DNA of 9,852 bases from Candidatus Omnitrophota bacterium (GTDB lineage Bacteria > Omnitrophota > Gorgyraeia > Duberdicusellales > 4484-171), in assembly GCA_023228195.1 (NCBI GenBank), contig JALOBR010000049.1:1-9852 (forward strand), read 5' to 3'. The notes under the pieces were generated by a model. That model worked only from the letters and a program-made list of their open reading frames with translations. It was not told the origin of the DNA and ran no database searches. The translations under genes and the position numbers were made by a program. Positions 1 through 5,427 of the stretch are shown piece after piece. Position 1 is the stretch's first letter. Every line of letters begins with the position of its first letter.

Positions 1-111
1 AGCGTTTAATTGAATTACCCCCGAACGAAGTGAGCGGGGTAATGAGTTTACGACAAAACGCTGGAAAGCGTTTAATTGAATTACCCCCGAACGAAGTGAG
101 CGGGGTAATTC
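1..111. repeat. Two copies of a 43-bp palindromic repeat (REP-like)
   Basis: A 43-bp unit beginning agcgtttaattg occurs identically at 1-43 and 67-109 (period 66). Each copy has an internal palindrome: ATTAC, a C-rich arm, an 11-base loop (aacgaagtgag) and a G-rich arm ending GGGGTAAT. In the second copy the flank extends the stem to GAATTA/TAATTC. A variant with a shorter loop lies at 271-296. The unit is non-coding and resembles repetitive extragenic palindromes. Whether it is dispersed in the genome cannot be seen here, and the array may continue left of the window. Confidence 0.8.
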
Positions 112-129
112 ACGCGACAAGCAAATAGG

Positions 130-219
130 GCCCCCGTTATTAACCCCGTCCTTTCTTACTTATGAATAATTTATTCTAAGGTATGAAAGAGCTGGATTAA
201 GTTAACGGGGGCTTTTCTT
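130..219 (+). terminator. Long-loop inverted repeat followed by a T-rich tract
   Basis: GCCCCCGTTA at 130-139 is exactly complementary to TAACGGGGGC at 203-212, a 10-bp stem enclosing about 63 bases, followed directly by TTTTCTTTT. The GC-rich stem plus T tract is terminator-like for transcription entering from the left. The long loop is unusual and could instead be a structured small transcript. No gene is visible to its left in this window. Confidence 0.45.
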
Positions 220-231
220 TTAATGAGACTT

Positions 232-262
232 GCACTTTTCGGCGTTTCCCGCCGAAAAGTGC
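232..262. repeat. Perfect 13-bp hairpin
   Basis: GCACTTTTCGGCG (232-244) pairs perfectly with CGCCGAAAAGTGC (250-262) around the loop TTTCC. There is no T run after it on the plus strand and no clear one on the minus strand, so it is better called a palindromic element than a terminator. Confidence 0.65.
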
Positions 263-270
263 TTAGTCGA

Positions 271-296
271 ATTACCCCCCCCGAAGGGGGGGTAAT
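271..296. repeat. GC-rich hairpin related to the 43-bp repeats
   Basis: ATTA plus a run of eight C, then GAA, then seven G and TAAT form an 11-bp stem with a CGAA tetraloop. The arms (GAATTACCCC, GGGGTAATGAG) match the repeats at 1-43 and 67-109, but the loop is reduced and the C/G runs lengthened, so this looks like a third, diverged member of the same family. Confidence 0.65.
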
Positions 297-317
297 GAGC
301 ATGACACGCAAGTTTGA

Positions 318-355
318 GTCCCCGTTATCAAATTAACGTAGACTTTTCTTTTTAT
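318..355 (+). terminator. Imperfect hairpin plus T tract
   Basis: GTC-cc-CGTTA (from 318) can pair with TAACG-ta-GAC (ending about 343), followed by TTTTCTTTTT. It echoes the 130-212 structure (shared CCCCGTTAT and TTAACG words) in compact form. It lies just upstream of the PAS-HD-GYP gene and would insulate that gene from upstream transcription. Confidence 0.35.
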
Positions 356-372
356 TATTTAAATGATATAAT
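344..372 (+). promoter_or_regulatory. Putative promoter of the PAS-HD-GYP gene
   Basis: A perfect TATAAT lies at 367-372. The hexamer 17 bases upstream is TTTTCT (344-349), a weak -35. Transcription would begin near 379, only 10-20 bases before the possible start codons at 390 and 399, so the leader would be very short. Confidence 0.4.
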
Positions 373-389
373 TAAATGTCTCTTAATCC

Positions 390-1748
390 GTGGCAGTTAT
401 GAAAAATACATTTTATCTTAATATATCCAGCGCAGATAATCTGGGGATAGGCCTTTTTAAATACGCGTTCCTTCCGCAGGAACGATTTATTATCGTAAAT
501 TCCGCACTTTCAAAAATGCTCGGGCTTAACGGCACCCGCGAACTGAAAAAAGTCAAATTAGCAAATTTTTTCGCAAATCTTTCCGAGCGTGATGAGTTTT
601 TTAAGCGTGTGCGCATGGATGGAAAAGTAAACTTCTTCGAAGCGGTTTTTAAAACGCTTACCGGTAGAAATTTATGGGTTGCGATAACCTGCTCGTTAAT
701 TGCGTCCCGCGATAAGAAAGAATACCTGGAAGGAATAATCGAAAATATTTCTACGCATAAAGAGATGGAAGGTATTTTATCTCTTGAAAGGGATTTTTTA
801 CAGGGGCTCTTGGATAACCTCCCTGATGCTATGTATTTTAAGGATTGCAATAATCGCATAATAAAAGTGAATAAATTTTACGCACAGGGTGTTGGGCTTA
901 AATCAGAAGAGATAGTGGGAAAGACAGATTTTGATTTTTTCCCTGCGCAGCAAGCGCAGCAAATGAGCGTAGATGATAATTATGTTTTAACCACAGGCAA
1001 GCCCATAATAGGAAAAATTGAACATACCCTTTTGCCTGATGGAACATGGAATCAGGCGATTACTACAAAAATTCCCATGTACGATAAAAACGCTAAAATT
1101 ATCGGAACTATGGGCATAACGCGAGACATGACAGCATATGCCAACCTTGAAAAAGAAAGGCTTTTGATGCTTATAAACACATTAAAAATATTAGGAAAGG
1201 CTCTTGAGATGCGGGATCCTTACACTTTCAGCCACACGCGTCACGTGGCGAATATAGCTGAGATTATAGCAAAAGAATTAAATTGGGATGAGAATCGTCT
1301 TTTAGGGATAAAGCTTGCCGGCGAGCTCCATGATTTGGGTAAAATCAGTATACCGTTGGATATACTGAATAAACCGGGTAAGTTAAGTGATTTGGAGTAC
1401 GGTATTATACAGGAGCACGCGAAGAATTGTTATGATCTTATTAAAGATATAGAATTTCCTTTTCCTTTGTCAGAAACAATATATCAGCACCACGAGCGTC
1501 TTGATGGTTCAGGTTACCCTCGTAAATTAAAAGGCGATGCGATTTTGTTTGAAGCGCGTATTCTGGCGGTTAGCGATGTTCTTGAGTCGATGACTCAACA
1601 TCGGCCCTACAGGGAAGCCTTAGGTATCACTAACGCCAGCAAAGAATTATGCAGCGGACGCGGATTGCGATACGATTCTAAAATAGTTGATGTGGCGCTA
1701 AACTTGATAAAGGAAAGCGGCGATAAAGTATTTTGGAAAGACAACTAA
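390..1748 (+). CDS. PAS-PAS-HD-GYP protein, likely cyclic-di-GMP phosphodiesterase
   Basis: This 452-residue protein has no signal peptide or membrane helix, so it is probably cytoplasmic. Residues about 15-120 look like a divergent PAS domain and 130-250 like a clearer one (LLDNLPDAMYFKD, then EEIVGKTDFDFFP). Residues about 265-445 form an HD-GYP domain: H282 and H285 in FSHTRH, the HD pair in HDLGK (314-318), H343, the HH pair at 367-368, the signature LDGSGYP (371-377), and D396 before RPYRE. The family hydrolyses c-di-GMP to GMP at a two- or three-metal centre, and the metal ligands visible here are present, so activity is likely. The PAS domains probably sense a ligand or redox state, and there is no receiver domain. 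Start choice is uncertain: GTG at 390 or ATG at 399, neither with a good Shine-Dalgarno site. The gene appears monocistronic; its link to the por operon downstream is position only. Confidence 0.9.
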   Translation: MAVMKNTFYLNISSADNLGIGLFKYAFLPQERFIIVNSALSKMLGLNGTRELKKVKLANFFANLSERDEFFKRVRMDGKVNFFEAVFKTLTGRNLWVAITCSLIASRDKKEYLEGIIENISTHKEMEGILSLERDFLQGLLDNLPDAMYFKDCNNRIIKVNKFYAQGVGLKSEEIVGKTDFDFFPAQQAQQMSVDDNYVLTTGKPIIGKIEHTLLPDGTWNQAITTKIPMYDKNAKIIGTMGITRDMTAYANLEKERLLMLINTLKILGKALEMRDPYTFSHTRHVANIAEIIAKELNWDENRLLGIKLAGELHDLGKISIPLDILNKPGKLSDLEYGIIQEHAKNCYDLIKDIEFPFPLSETIYQHHERLDGSGYPRKLKGDAILFEARILAVSDVLESMTQHRPYREALGITNASKELCSGRGLRYDSKIVDVALNLIKESGDKVFWKDN

Positions 1749-1766
1749 AAAATTGATAATTTTTTT
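1747..1766 (+). terminator. Weak A/T-only hairpin after the HD-GYP gene
   Basis: AAAAAATT, GAT, AATTTTTT overlaps the stop codon and runs into a T-rich stretch. It may act as a weak terminator, but an A/T-only stem is not convincing by itself. Confidence 0.25.
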
Positions 1767-1767
1767 C

Positions 1768-1795
1768 TTGCCTTTTTTTCTTTTTATGATATATT
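1768..1795 (+). promoter_or_regulatory. Putative promoter of the por operon
   Basis: TTGCCT (1768-1773) and TATATT (1790-1795) are 16 bases apart, a reasonable sigma-70-type pair. It would start transcription near 1802, giving a leader of about 95 bases before porG. Confidence 0.4.
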
Positions 1796-1805
1796 TTTCT
1801 TTCTT

Positions 1806-1853
1806 GCGGTTCAATCAGGTTTTACGCTAAAAGCCTGCGCGGGTAATTCCGCA
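1806..1853 (+). promoter_or_regulatory. Structured leader upstream of porG
   Basis: The leader can fold as GCGG ... CCGC around an inner hairpin CAGGTTTT / AAAA-g-CCTG. An alternative pairing, CGG/CCG, is available near the 3' side (cgcgggtaattccgc). It matches no riboswitch class that I recognise and has no T run, so a regulatory role is only a possibility. The Shine-Dalgarno site of porG (GGAGG, 1884-1888) lies outside the stem. Confidence 0.25.
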
Positions 1854-1897
1854 ATCCAGATACTTAATTAACAAAAATTTTACGGAGGCTTGAGCTA

Positions 1898-2440
1898 GTG
1901 AAAGAAGTAAAAATATTTGCGAGGGCAGGTCAGGGCGCTATAACTACAGCAGCAATATTGGGTGAAGCTTTTTTCTTTCAGGAAATTTATGCTTATGCTT
2001 TTCCAAGCTTCGGAGCTGCACGCATGGGTGCGCCGATGAATGCGTTTTTAAGGTTTGATACAAAGCCAGTCAGGCTTCGTTCTCAAATATATAATCCGGA
2101 TTACGTTATGGTGATAGATTCGACTCTTATTAAGAGCGAGAGGTGTTTTCTGGGTATGAAAAAAGGCGGCGTTGCGATGGTTGCCATAAGAAATGATTCG
2201 GACATAGAAGAAGCCCCAAAAGGCATAAAACTGGTTAAAATTTTTGCGGAAAAAATAGCATTGGAAACAATAGGCAAACCTTTCACCAATACGGTTTTAT
2301 TGGGCGCATTTGCTAAAATAAGCGGAGACGTCAGCCTGGAATCGATTAATAAAGCTGTCAGGGGAAGATTTGCTTCAAAACCGGAAGTTTTAGAAAAGAA
2401 TATAGAGGCTATCAAGAGAGGATACGAAGCAGTAGCTTAA
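1898..2440 (+). CDS. porG: Pyruvate:ferredoxin oxidoreductase gamma subunit (PorG)
   Basis: This is the gamma subunit of a four-subunit 2-oxoacid:ferredoxin oxidoreductase, 180 residues, the usual size for the free-standing subunit. The N-terminus KIFARAGQGAITTAA matches the family's conserved GGQG(A) segment with Gly-to-Ala at the first glycine. It is followed by YAFPSFGAARMGAPMNAF and RLRSQIYNPDYVMVIDSTL, both hallmarks of PorG. In the complex this subunit is associated with CoA binding. The start is GTG at 1898, supported by GGAGG at 1884-1888 with a 9-base spacer. It is the first gene of the porGDAB-ferredoxin operon. The gap to porD (about 120 bases to the ATG) is much larger than the other gaps because of a repeat element. 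The true 2-oxoacid (pyruvate, 2-oxoisovalerate or other) cannot be fixed from this subunit. Confidence 0.93.
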   Translation: MKEVKIFARAGQGAITTAAILGEAFFFQEIYAYAFPSFGAARMGAPMNAFLRFDTKPVRLRSQIYNPDYVMVIDSTLIKSERCFLGMKKGGVAMVAIRNDSDIEEAPKGIKLVKIFAEKIALETIGKPFTNTVLLGAFAKISGDVSLESINKAVRGRFASKPEVLEKNIEAIKRGYEAVA

Positions 2441-2540
2441 AAATAACCAAGTTCCAAGAAACAATAACCAAACAATGATCAATAACCAAATTCCAACAAC
2501 CAAAAGAGAAACAATAATAAAGTTTGGTCATTGGTTATTT
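2441..2540. repeat. AACCAA-rich inverted-repeat element inside the por operon
   Basis: The element is bounded by AAATAACCAA (2441-2450) and its exact complement TTGGTTATTT (2531-2540). Between them are several degenerate copies of AATAACCAA(A/G)TTCCAA, and a TTTGGTCATTGG word that partly pairs with the inner copies. It encodes no protein. It resembles small non-autonomous or REP-type intergenic repeats, but dispersal in the genome cannot be judged here. It ends 19 bases before the likely porD start. Confidence 0.6.
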
Positions 2541-2559
2541 AAAAAAATATAATAAACTT

Positions 2560-2820
2560 ATGTTTGCGCCATTAATTGCAAAATCAGGTTCTTCAAAAAG
2601 AAATATGACAGGTTCCTGGCGTGCCGGGAAAAAGCCAAAATTTTTGCGTAAAGAATGCATCGCTTGCGGCCTTTGTAAACTTGTTTGCCCGGAAAGTTGC
2701 ATAGAAGGAAAAGAAAAAAATACTTATAAAACAGATTATGCATATTGTAAGGGTTGCGGGCTTTGTGTATTTATTTGTCCTAAAAAGGATATCGAAATGA
2801 CTGGAGAAGAAGAGAAATGA
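2560..2820 (+). CDS. porD: Pyruvate:ferredoxin oxidoreductase delta subunit (PorD), 2x[4Fe-4S]
   Basis: This is the electron-transfer subunit that carries electrons from the catalytic subunits toward free ferredoxin. From ATG 2560 it is 86 residues. It has the family's TGSWR motif (17-21) and two complete CxxCxxCxxxCP motifs at C33/C36/C39/C43 and C63/C66/C69/C73, so it should bind two [4Fe-4S] clusters. The start is uncertain. ATG 2560 gives a sensible N-terminus but has no Shine-Dalgarno site. TTG 2524 lies inside the repeat element and would add 12 residues encoded by that repeat. ATG 2605 would leave a protein starting immediately before TGSWR. The C-terminus overlaps porA by four bases (ATGA), indicating translational coupling. 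Confidence 0.9.
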   Translation: MFAPLIAKSGSSKRNMTGSWRAGKKPKFLRKECIACGLCKLVCPESCIEGKEKNTYKTDYAYCKGCGLCVFICPKKDIEMTGEEEK

Positions 2821-3992
2821 AGCAATTCCTTGAAGGTTCTTATGCTGTAGCAGAAGCGGTAAAGCTTTGTAAACCGGCTGTTATATCCGCTTATCCAATT
2901 ACCCCTCAAACGCATATTGTTGAGCGCCTTGCTGATTTTGTAGCTAACGGTGAAATGGATTCGCAGTTTGTGAACGTTGAAAGCGAGCATTCGGCAGCAA
3001 CTGTTGTTTTAGGCGCTGTTGCAACGGGGGTCAGGGTTTTTACCGCAACAAGTTCGCAAGGGCTTATATATATGAGTGAAGTATTGTTCAACATCGCAGG
3101 AATGCGTTTTCCTATTGTTATGGTTTGCGCAAACCGTGCGATTTCTGCTCCAATAAACATATGGAATGATCAGCAGGACGCAATATCTCTTCGCGATAGC
3201 GGTTGGGTTCAAGTTTATGCAGAAAATAATCAGGAAGCGCTAGATCTTACTTTACAGGCATATAGGTTGGGAGAAAATCCACGCGTAATGCTTCCGATTA
3301 TGGTAAATATGGATGGCTTTATTCTAACGCATGGCATGGAAACAGTTGATGTTCCTTCGCAGGAACAGGTAAATAAGTTTTTACCGCCATATAATGCCCC
3401 TTATAAATTAGATGTAGATAATCCTATGAGCTTCGGCCTTTTGGGGGATCCTTCGATATATCTTGAAACGCGTTATTCGCTTCATAAAACATTAGAAGAG
3501 ACATTGGATTTAATGCCTAAAATCGGTAAAGAATTTGAGTCTGTATTCGGAAGAAAAGGTTTAAGCTTAGTAGAAAGCTATAAACTTGAAGATGCAAAAA
3601 TTGCAATAGTTGCCATGGGTTCTGTTTGCGGCACGATAAAAGATTACATAGACGCTCAACGTGAAAAAGGCAAAAAGATAGGCTTGCTGCGAGTTATATC
3701 GTATAGGCCATTTCCTAAAGACGCGATTTTTGAAGCTTTAAAAAATGTAACTAAAGTTCTTGTGCTTGATAAATCAATTTCTCTTGGGTCAGAAGGGCCG
3801 TTATACACGGAAACAAAATCGCTTTTTGCAAATAAAAAGCCGAAAGTAAGCGGCTTTGTGGCGGGCCTTGGAGGAAGAGATATTACAATCCAAACCATTA
3901 AAGATATGGTGGATATTTCAAAGAGTAAAGACGTCCGCTGTGAATTCTTGAACGTCAACCAGTCTTTATTAAAAGAGGAATTTTATGTCTGA
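2817..3992 (+). CDS. porA: Pyruvate:ferredoxin oxidoreductase alpha subunit (PorA)
   Basis: This 391-residue subunit is close to the usual length of archaeal-type PorA (about 390). With PorB it forms the thiamine-diphosphate active site, and it carries the pyrimidine-binding side. Visible family features are YPITPQT (26-32), the glutamate in NVESEHSA (E55, the expected TPP-activating Glu), TSSQGL (78-83) and the NRAISAPINIWNDQQD block around 106-121. The C-terminal third (from about residue 260, IAIVAMGSVCGTIKDYI) is the transketolase C-terminal-like domain seen in these enzymes. The start ATG overlaps the porD stop by four bases and is preceded by GGAGAAGAAGAG. The stop overlaps porB by eight bases. 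A related specificity (2-oxoisovalerate or indolepyruvate-type) is less likely but not excluded. Confidence 0.93.
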   Translation: MKQFLEGSYAVAEAVKLCKPAVISAYPITPQTHIVERLADFVANGEMDSQFVNVESEHSAATVVLGAVATGVRVFTATSSQGLIYMSEVLFNIAGMRFPIVMVCANRAISAPINIWNDQQDAISLRDSGWVQVYAENNQEALDLTLQAYRLGENPRVMLPIMVNMDGFILTHGMETVDVPSQEQVNKFLPPYNAPYKLDVDNPMSFGLLGDPSIYLETRYSLHKTLEETLDLMPKIGKEFESVFGRKGLSLVESYKLEDAKIAIVAMGSVCGTIKDYIDAQREKGKKIGLLRVISYRPFPKDAIFEALKNVTKVLVLDKSISLGSEGPLYTETKSLFANKKPKVSGFVAGLGGRDITIQTIKDMVDISKSKDVRCEFLNVNQSLLKEEFYV

Positions 3993-4896
3993 TGTTACGC
4001 AGGATTTAGGACATTTTGAGGAGCATATGTTTGTTTCCGGGCATACTGCCTGTGCAGGCTGCGGCCAATCGCTTGCTGCAAGGATTGTCGCAGATTGTGC
4101 CGGGAAAAACACAATGATTGCGAATTCAACGGGCTGCCTTGAAGTGTTTTCTACAAAAGCACCCGAATCAGCCTGGCGCACACCGTGGGTTCATTCATTA
4201 TTTGAGAATTCTTCGGCTCTTGCTTCAGGAGTTGAAGCGGCGTTACGGTATTTGGGTAAAATTGATAATATCCGTGTTATCGCGCAGGGCGGAGACGGTG
4301 GAACAGCAGATATAGGCTTGCAGGCTTTATCCGGTATGCTTGAAAGAGGGCACGACATCTTATACGTATGTTACGATAACGAAGCTTATATGAATACAGG
4401 CATACAGCGTAGCGGTTTAACTCCTTTGACGGCCTCCACTACAACTTCACCTCTGGGAAGTAAATGGCACGGTAATTGGAGAAATAAAAAACCATTAATT
4501 GAAATATGCGCAGCTCATTTTGTTCCTTATGTGGCTTCAGCATCAGTCGGCTACATACAGGATTTACAAAGAAAAGTAAAGAAGGCCTTAAGCATCCGTG
4601 GGCCAAAATACATTCAAATCCATGTTCCTTGTCCTTTGGGCTGGGGTCATCCGTCAAATATGACGATCGATGTAGCTAAGTCAGCTGTTTTGTGCGGATT
4701 GTATCCGTTGGTAGAGTATGAGTTTGGAAAAATATCAAACGTATTTAAAGTGCCGCAACCAAAGCCTGTTTTAGAGTATGTTAAAGCTCAATCAAGATTT
4801 AAGCATCTTTTAAAAGATGAGTCAGGATTAACATCGCTTCAGGAAGTTGCCAATAGAAATTTAGAGTATTACGGGTTGAATAAAAAAGACGCCTAA
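3985..4896 (+). CDS. porB: Pyruvate:ferredoxin oxidoreductase beta subunit (PorB)
   Basis: This is the catalytic TPP-diphosphate-binding subunit, 303 residues. The TPP motif GGDGG (102-106) runs to the metal-binding asparagine in DNEAYMNTG (N132). Four cysteines match the expected ligands of the [4Fe-4S] cluster nearest the active site: C23 and C26 (ACAGCGQ), C51 (STGC) and C216 (HVPCPLGW). The block THTSPLGSK-like region here reads TTTSPLGSKWHG, as in POR enzymes. The ATG lies inside the end of porA (eight-base overlap), with GAGG at 3975-3978 six bases upstream. All key residues are intact, so the complex should be active. The adjacent ferredoxin is the natural electron acceptor. Confidence 0.94.
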   Translation: MSDVTQDLGHFEEHMFVSGHTACAGCGQSLAARIVADCAGKNTMIANSTGCLEVFSTKAPESAWRTPWVHSLFENSSALASGVEAALRYLGKIDNIRVIAQGGDGGTADIGLQALSGMLERGHDILYVCYDNEAYMNTGIQRSGLTPLTASTTTSPLGSKWHGNWRNKKPLIEICAAHFVPYVASASVGYIQDLQRKVKKALSIRGPKYIQIHVPCPLGWGHPSNMTIDVAKSAVLCGLYPLVEYEFGKISNVFKVPQPKPVLEYVKAQSRFKHLLKDESGLTSLQEVANRNLEYYGLNKKDA

Positions 4897-4923
4897 GTTT
4901 GGCAAAAGAAAGGAGAGAGCAAA

Positions 4924-5109
4924 ATGTCAAAAGTAACTATTGATGCGAGCGCTTGCGTTGGATGTGGTTTGTGCGTTAATAGCTGCCCGGATTGTTTTGA
5001 AATGGTTTCTGACGGTATTGCAAAAGTAAAAGCTGATAAATGCTCAGGCTGCGATTTGCATGAAGTTGCTTCGCAGTGCCCGGTGAATGCGATTATCGTA
5101 GAAGATTAA
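4924..5109 (+). CDS. Small ferredoxin, probably single [4Fe-4S] cluster
   Basis: This 61-residue protein is the last gene of the por operon, 27 bases after porB, with a strong AGGAG (4911-4915). The first motif is complete: C11-x2-C14-x2-C17-x3-C21-P. The second is not. It reads C40-x2-C43, has His46 where the third Cys should be, and has two extra residues before C52-P. The pattern C11, C14, C17 and C52 is how single-cluster ferredoxins of the Thermotoga type bind one [4Fe-4S]. C21, C24, C40 and C43 would then be free or disulfide-forming. A [3Fe-4S] or unusual second cluster is also conceivable. By position it is the likely electron acceptor of the pyruvate oxidoreductase. Confidence 0.88.
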   Translation: MSKVTIDASACVGCGLCVNSCPDCFEMVSDGIAKVKADKCSGCDLHEVASQCPVNAIIVED

Positions 5110-5149
5110 TCCTTTTTTGTAAATTTAAACAGATTATATTAATAATTTA

Positions 5150-5175
5150 CCCTGCGCTTAAAGCGCAGGGTTTTT
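5150..5175 (+). terminator. Intrinsic terminator of the por operon
   Basis: CCCTGCGC (5150-5157) and GCGCAGGG (5163-5170) form a perfect 8-bp stem around TTAAA (extendable to 10 bp), followed at once by TTTTTA. It lies 41 bases after the ferredoxin stop. Confidence 0.9.
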
Positions 5176-5321
5176 ATTTGCGGGGTTTAACCCGAAAAAG
5201 TTTTTATAAAAGTTTTCCGTCTGTGGCAGCCCTGATTTCACAAAGGAAGCAATTTGCCGATACAAAAGAAAAGTTAGTTTCGTGGGTAATGCTTCAAATC
5301 GATCATTTTCAATAAAATTAA

Positions 5322-5339
5322 GGCTGGGTTAACCCAGCC
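5322..5339. terminator. Palindromic hairpin, likely bidirectional terminator
   Basis: GGCTGGG, TTAA, CCCAGCC is a perfect 7-bp stem. On the minus strand it is followed by TTAATTTTATT, and on the plus strand by ATTTATTTC. It sits downstream of the minus-strand foldase gene, so ending that transcript is its likeliest job. Confidence 0.55.
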
Positions 5340-5427
5340 ATTTATTTCTACGAACGAGAACCCTTCTTATGAAAAATAAAGGGCTGCCTTTTGGGTAAAA
5401 AATTCATTTTCAAAATACAGTTTTTAG

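Larger units (their letters stand above)
5110..5427. other. Intergenic region between convergent genes
   Basis: This region holds the por terminator (5150-5175), a small CGGG/CCCG hairpin (5181-5194), a short coding-like stretch on the plus strand ending at a TAA at 5313-5315, and a bidirectional hairpin at 5322-5339. In the coding-like stretch, from about 5210, the frame reads SFPSVAALISQRKQFADTKE and onward to IDHFQ. It looks protein-like but has no ribosome site and is short. It may be the remnant tail of a lost gene. I do not recognise a family. Confidence 0.4.

Noticed and set aside
1..111. CRISPR-like array from the 43-bp repeats
   Set aside because: There are only two identical units with a 23-base gap, the units are themselves long palindromes, and no cas genes are present. 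REP-type elements fit better.
413..859. Long minus-strand frame within the HD-GYP gene
   Set aside because: It is antisense to a gene with clear domain motifs. Its translation is low-complexity (Ser, Lys, Arg rich) and it has no ribosome site.
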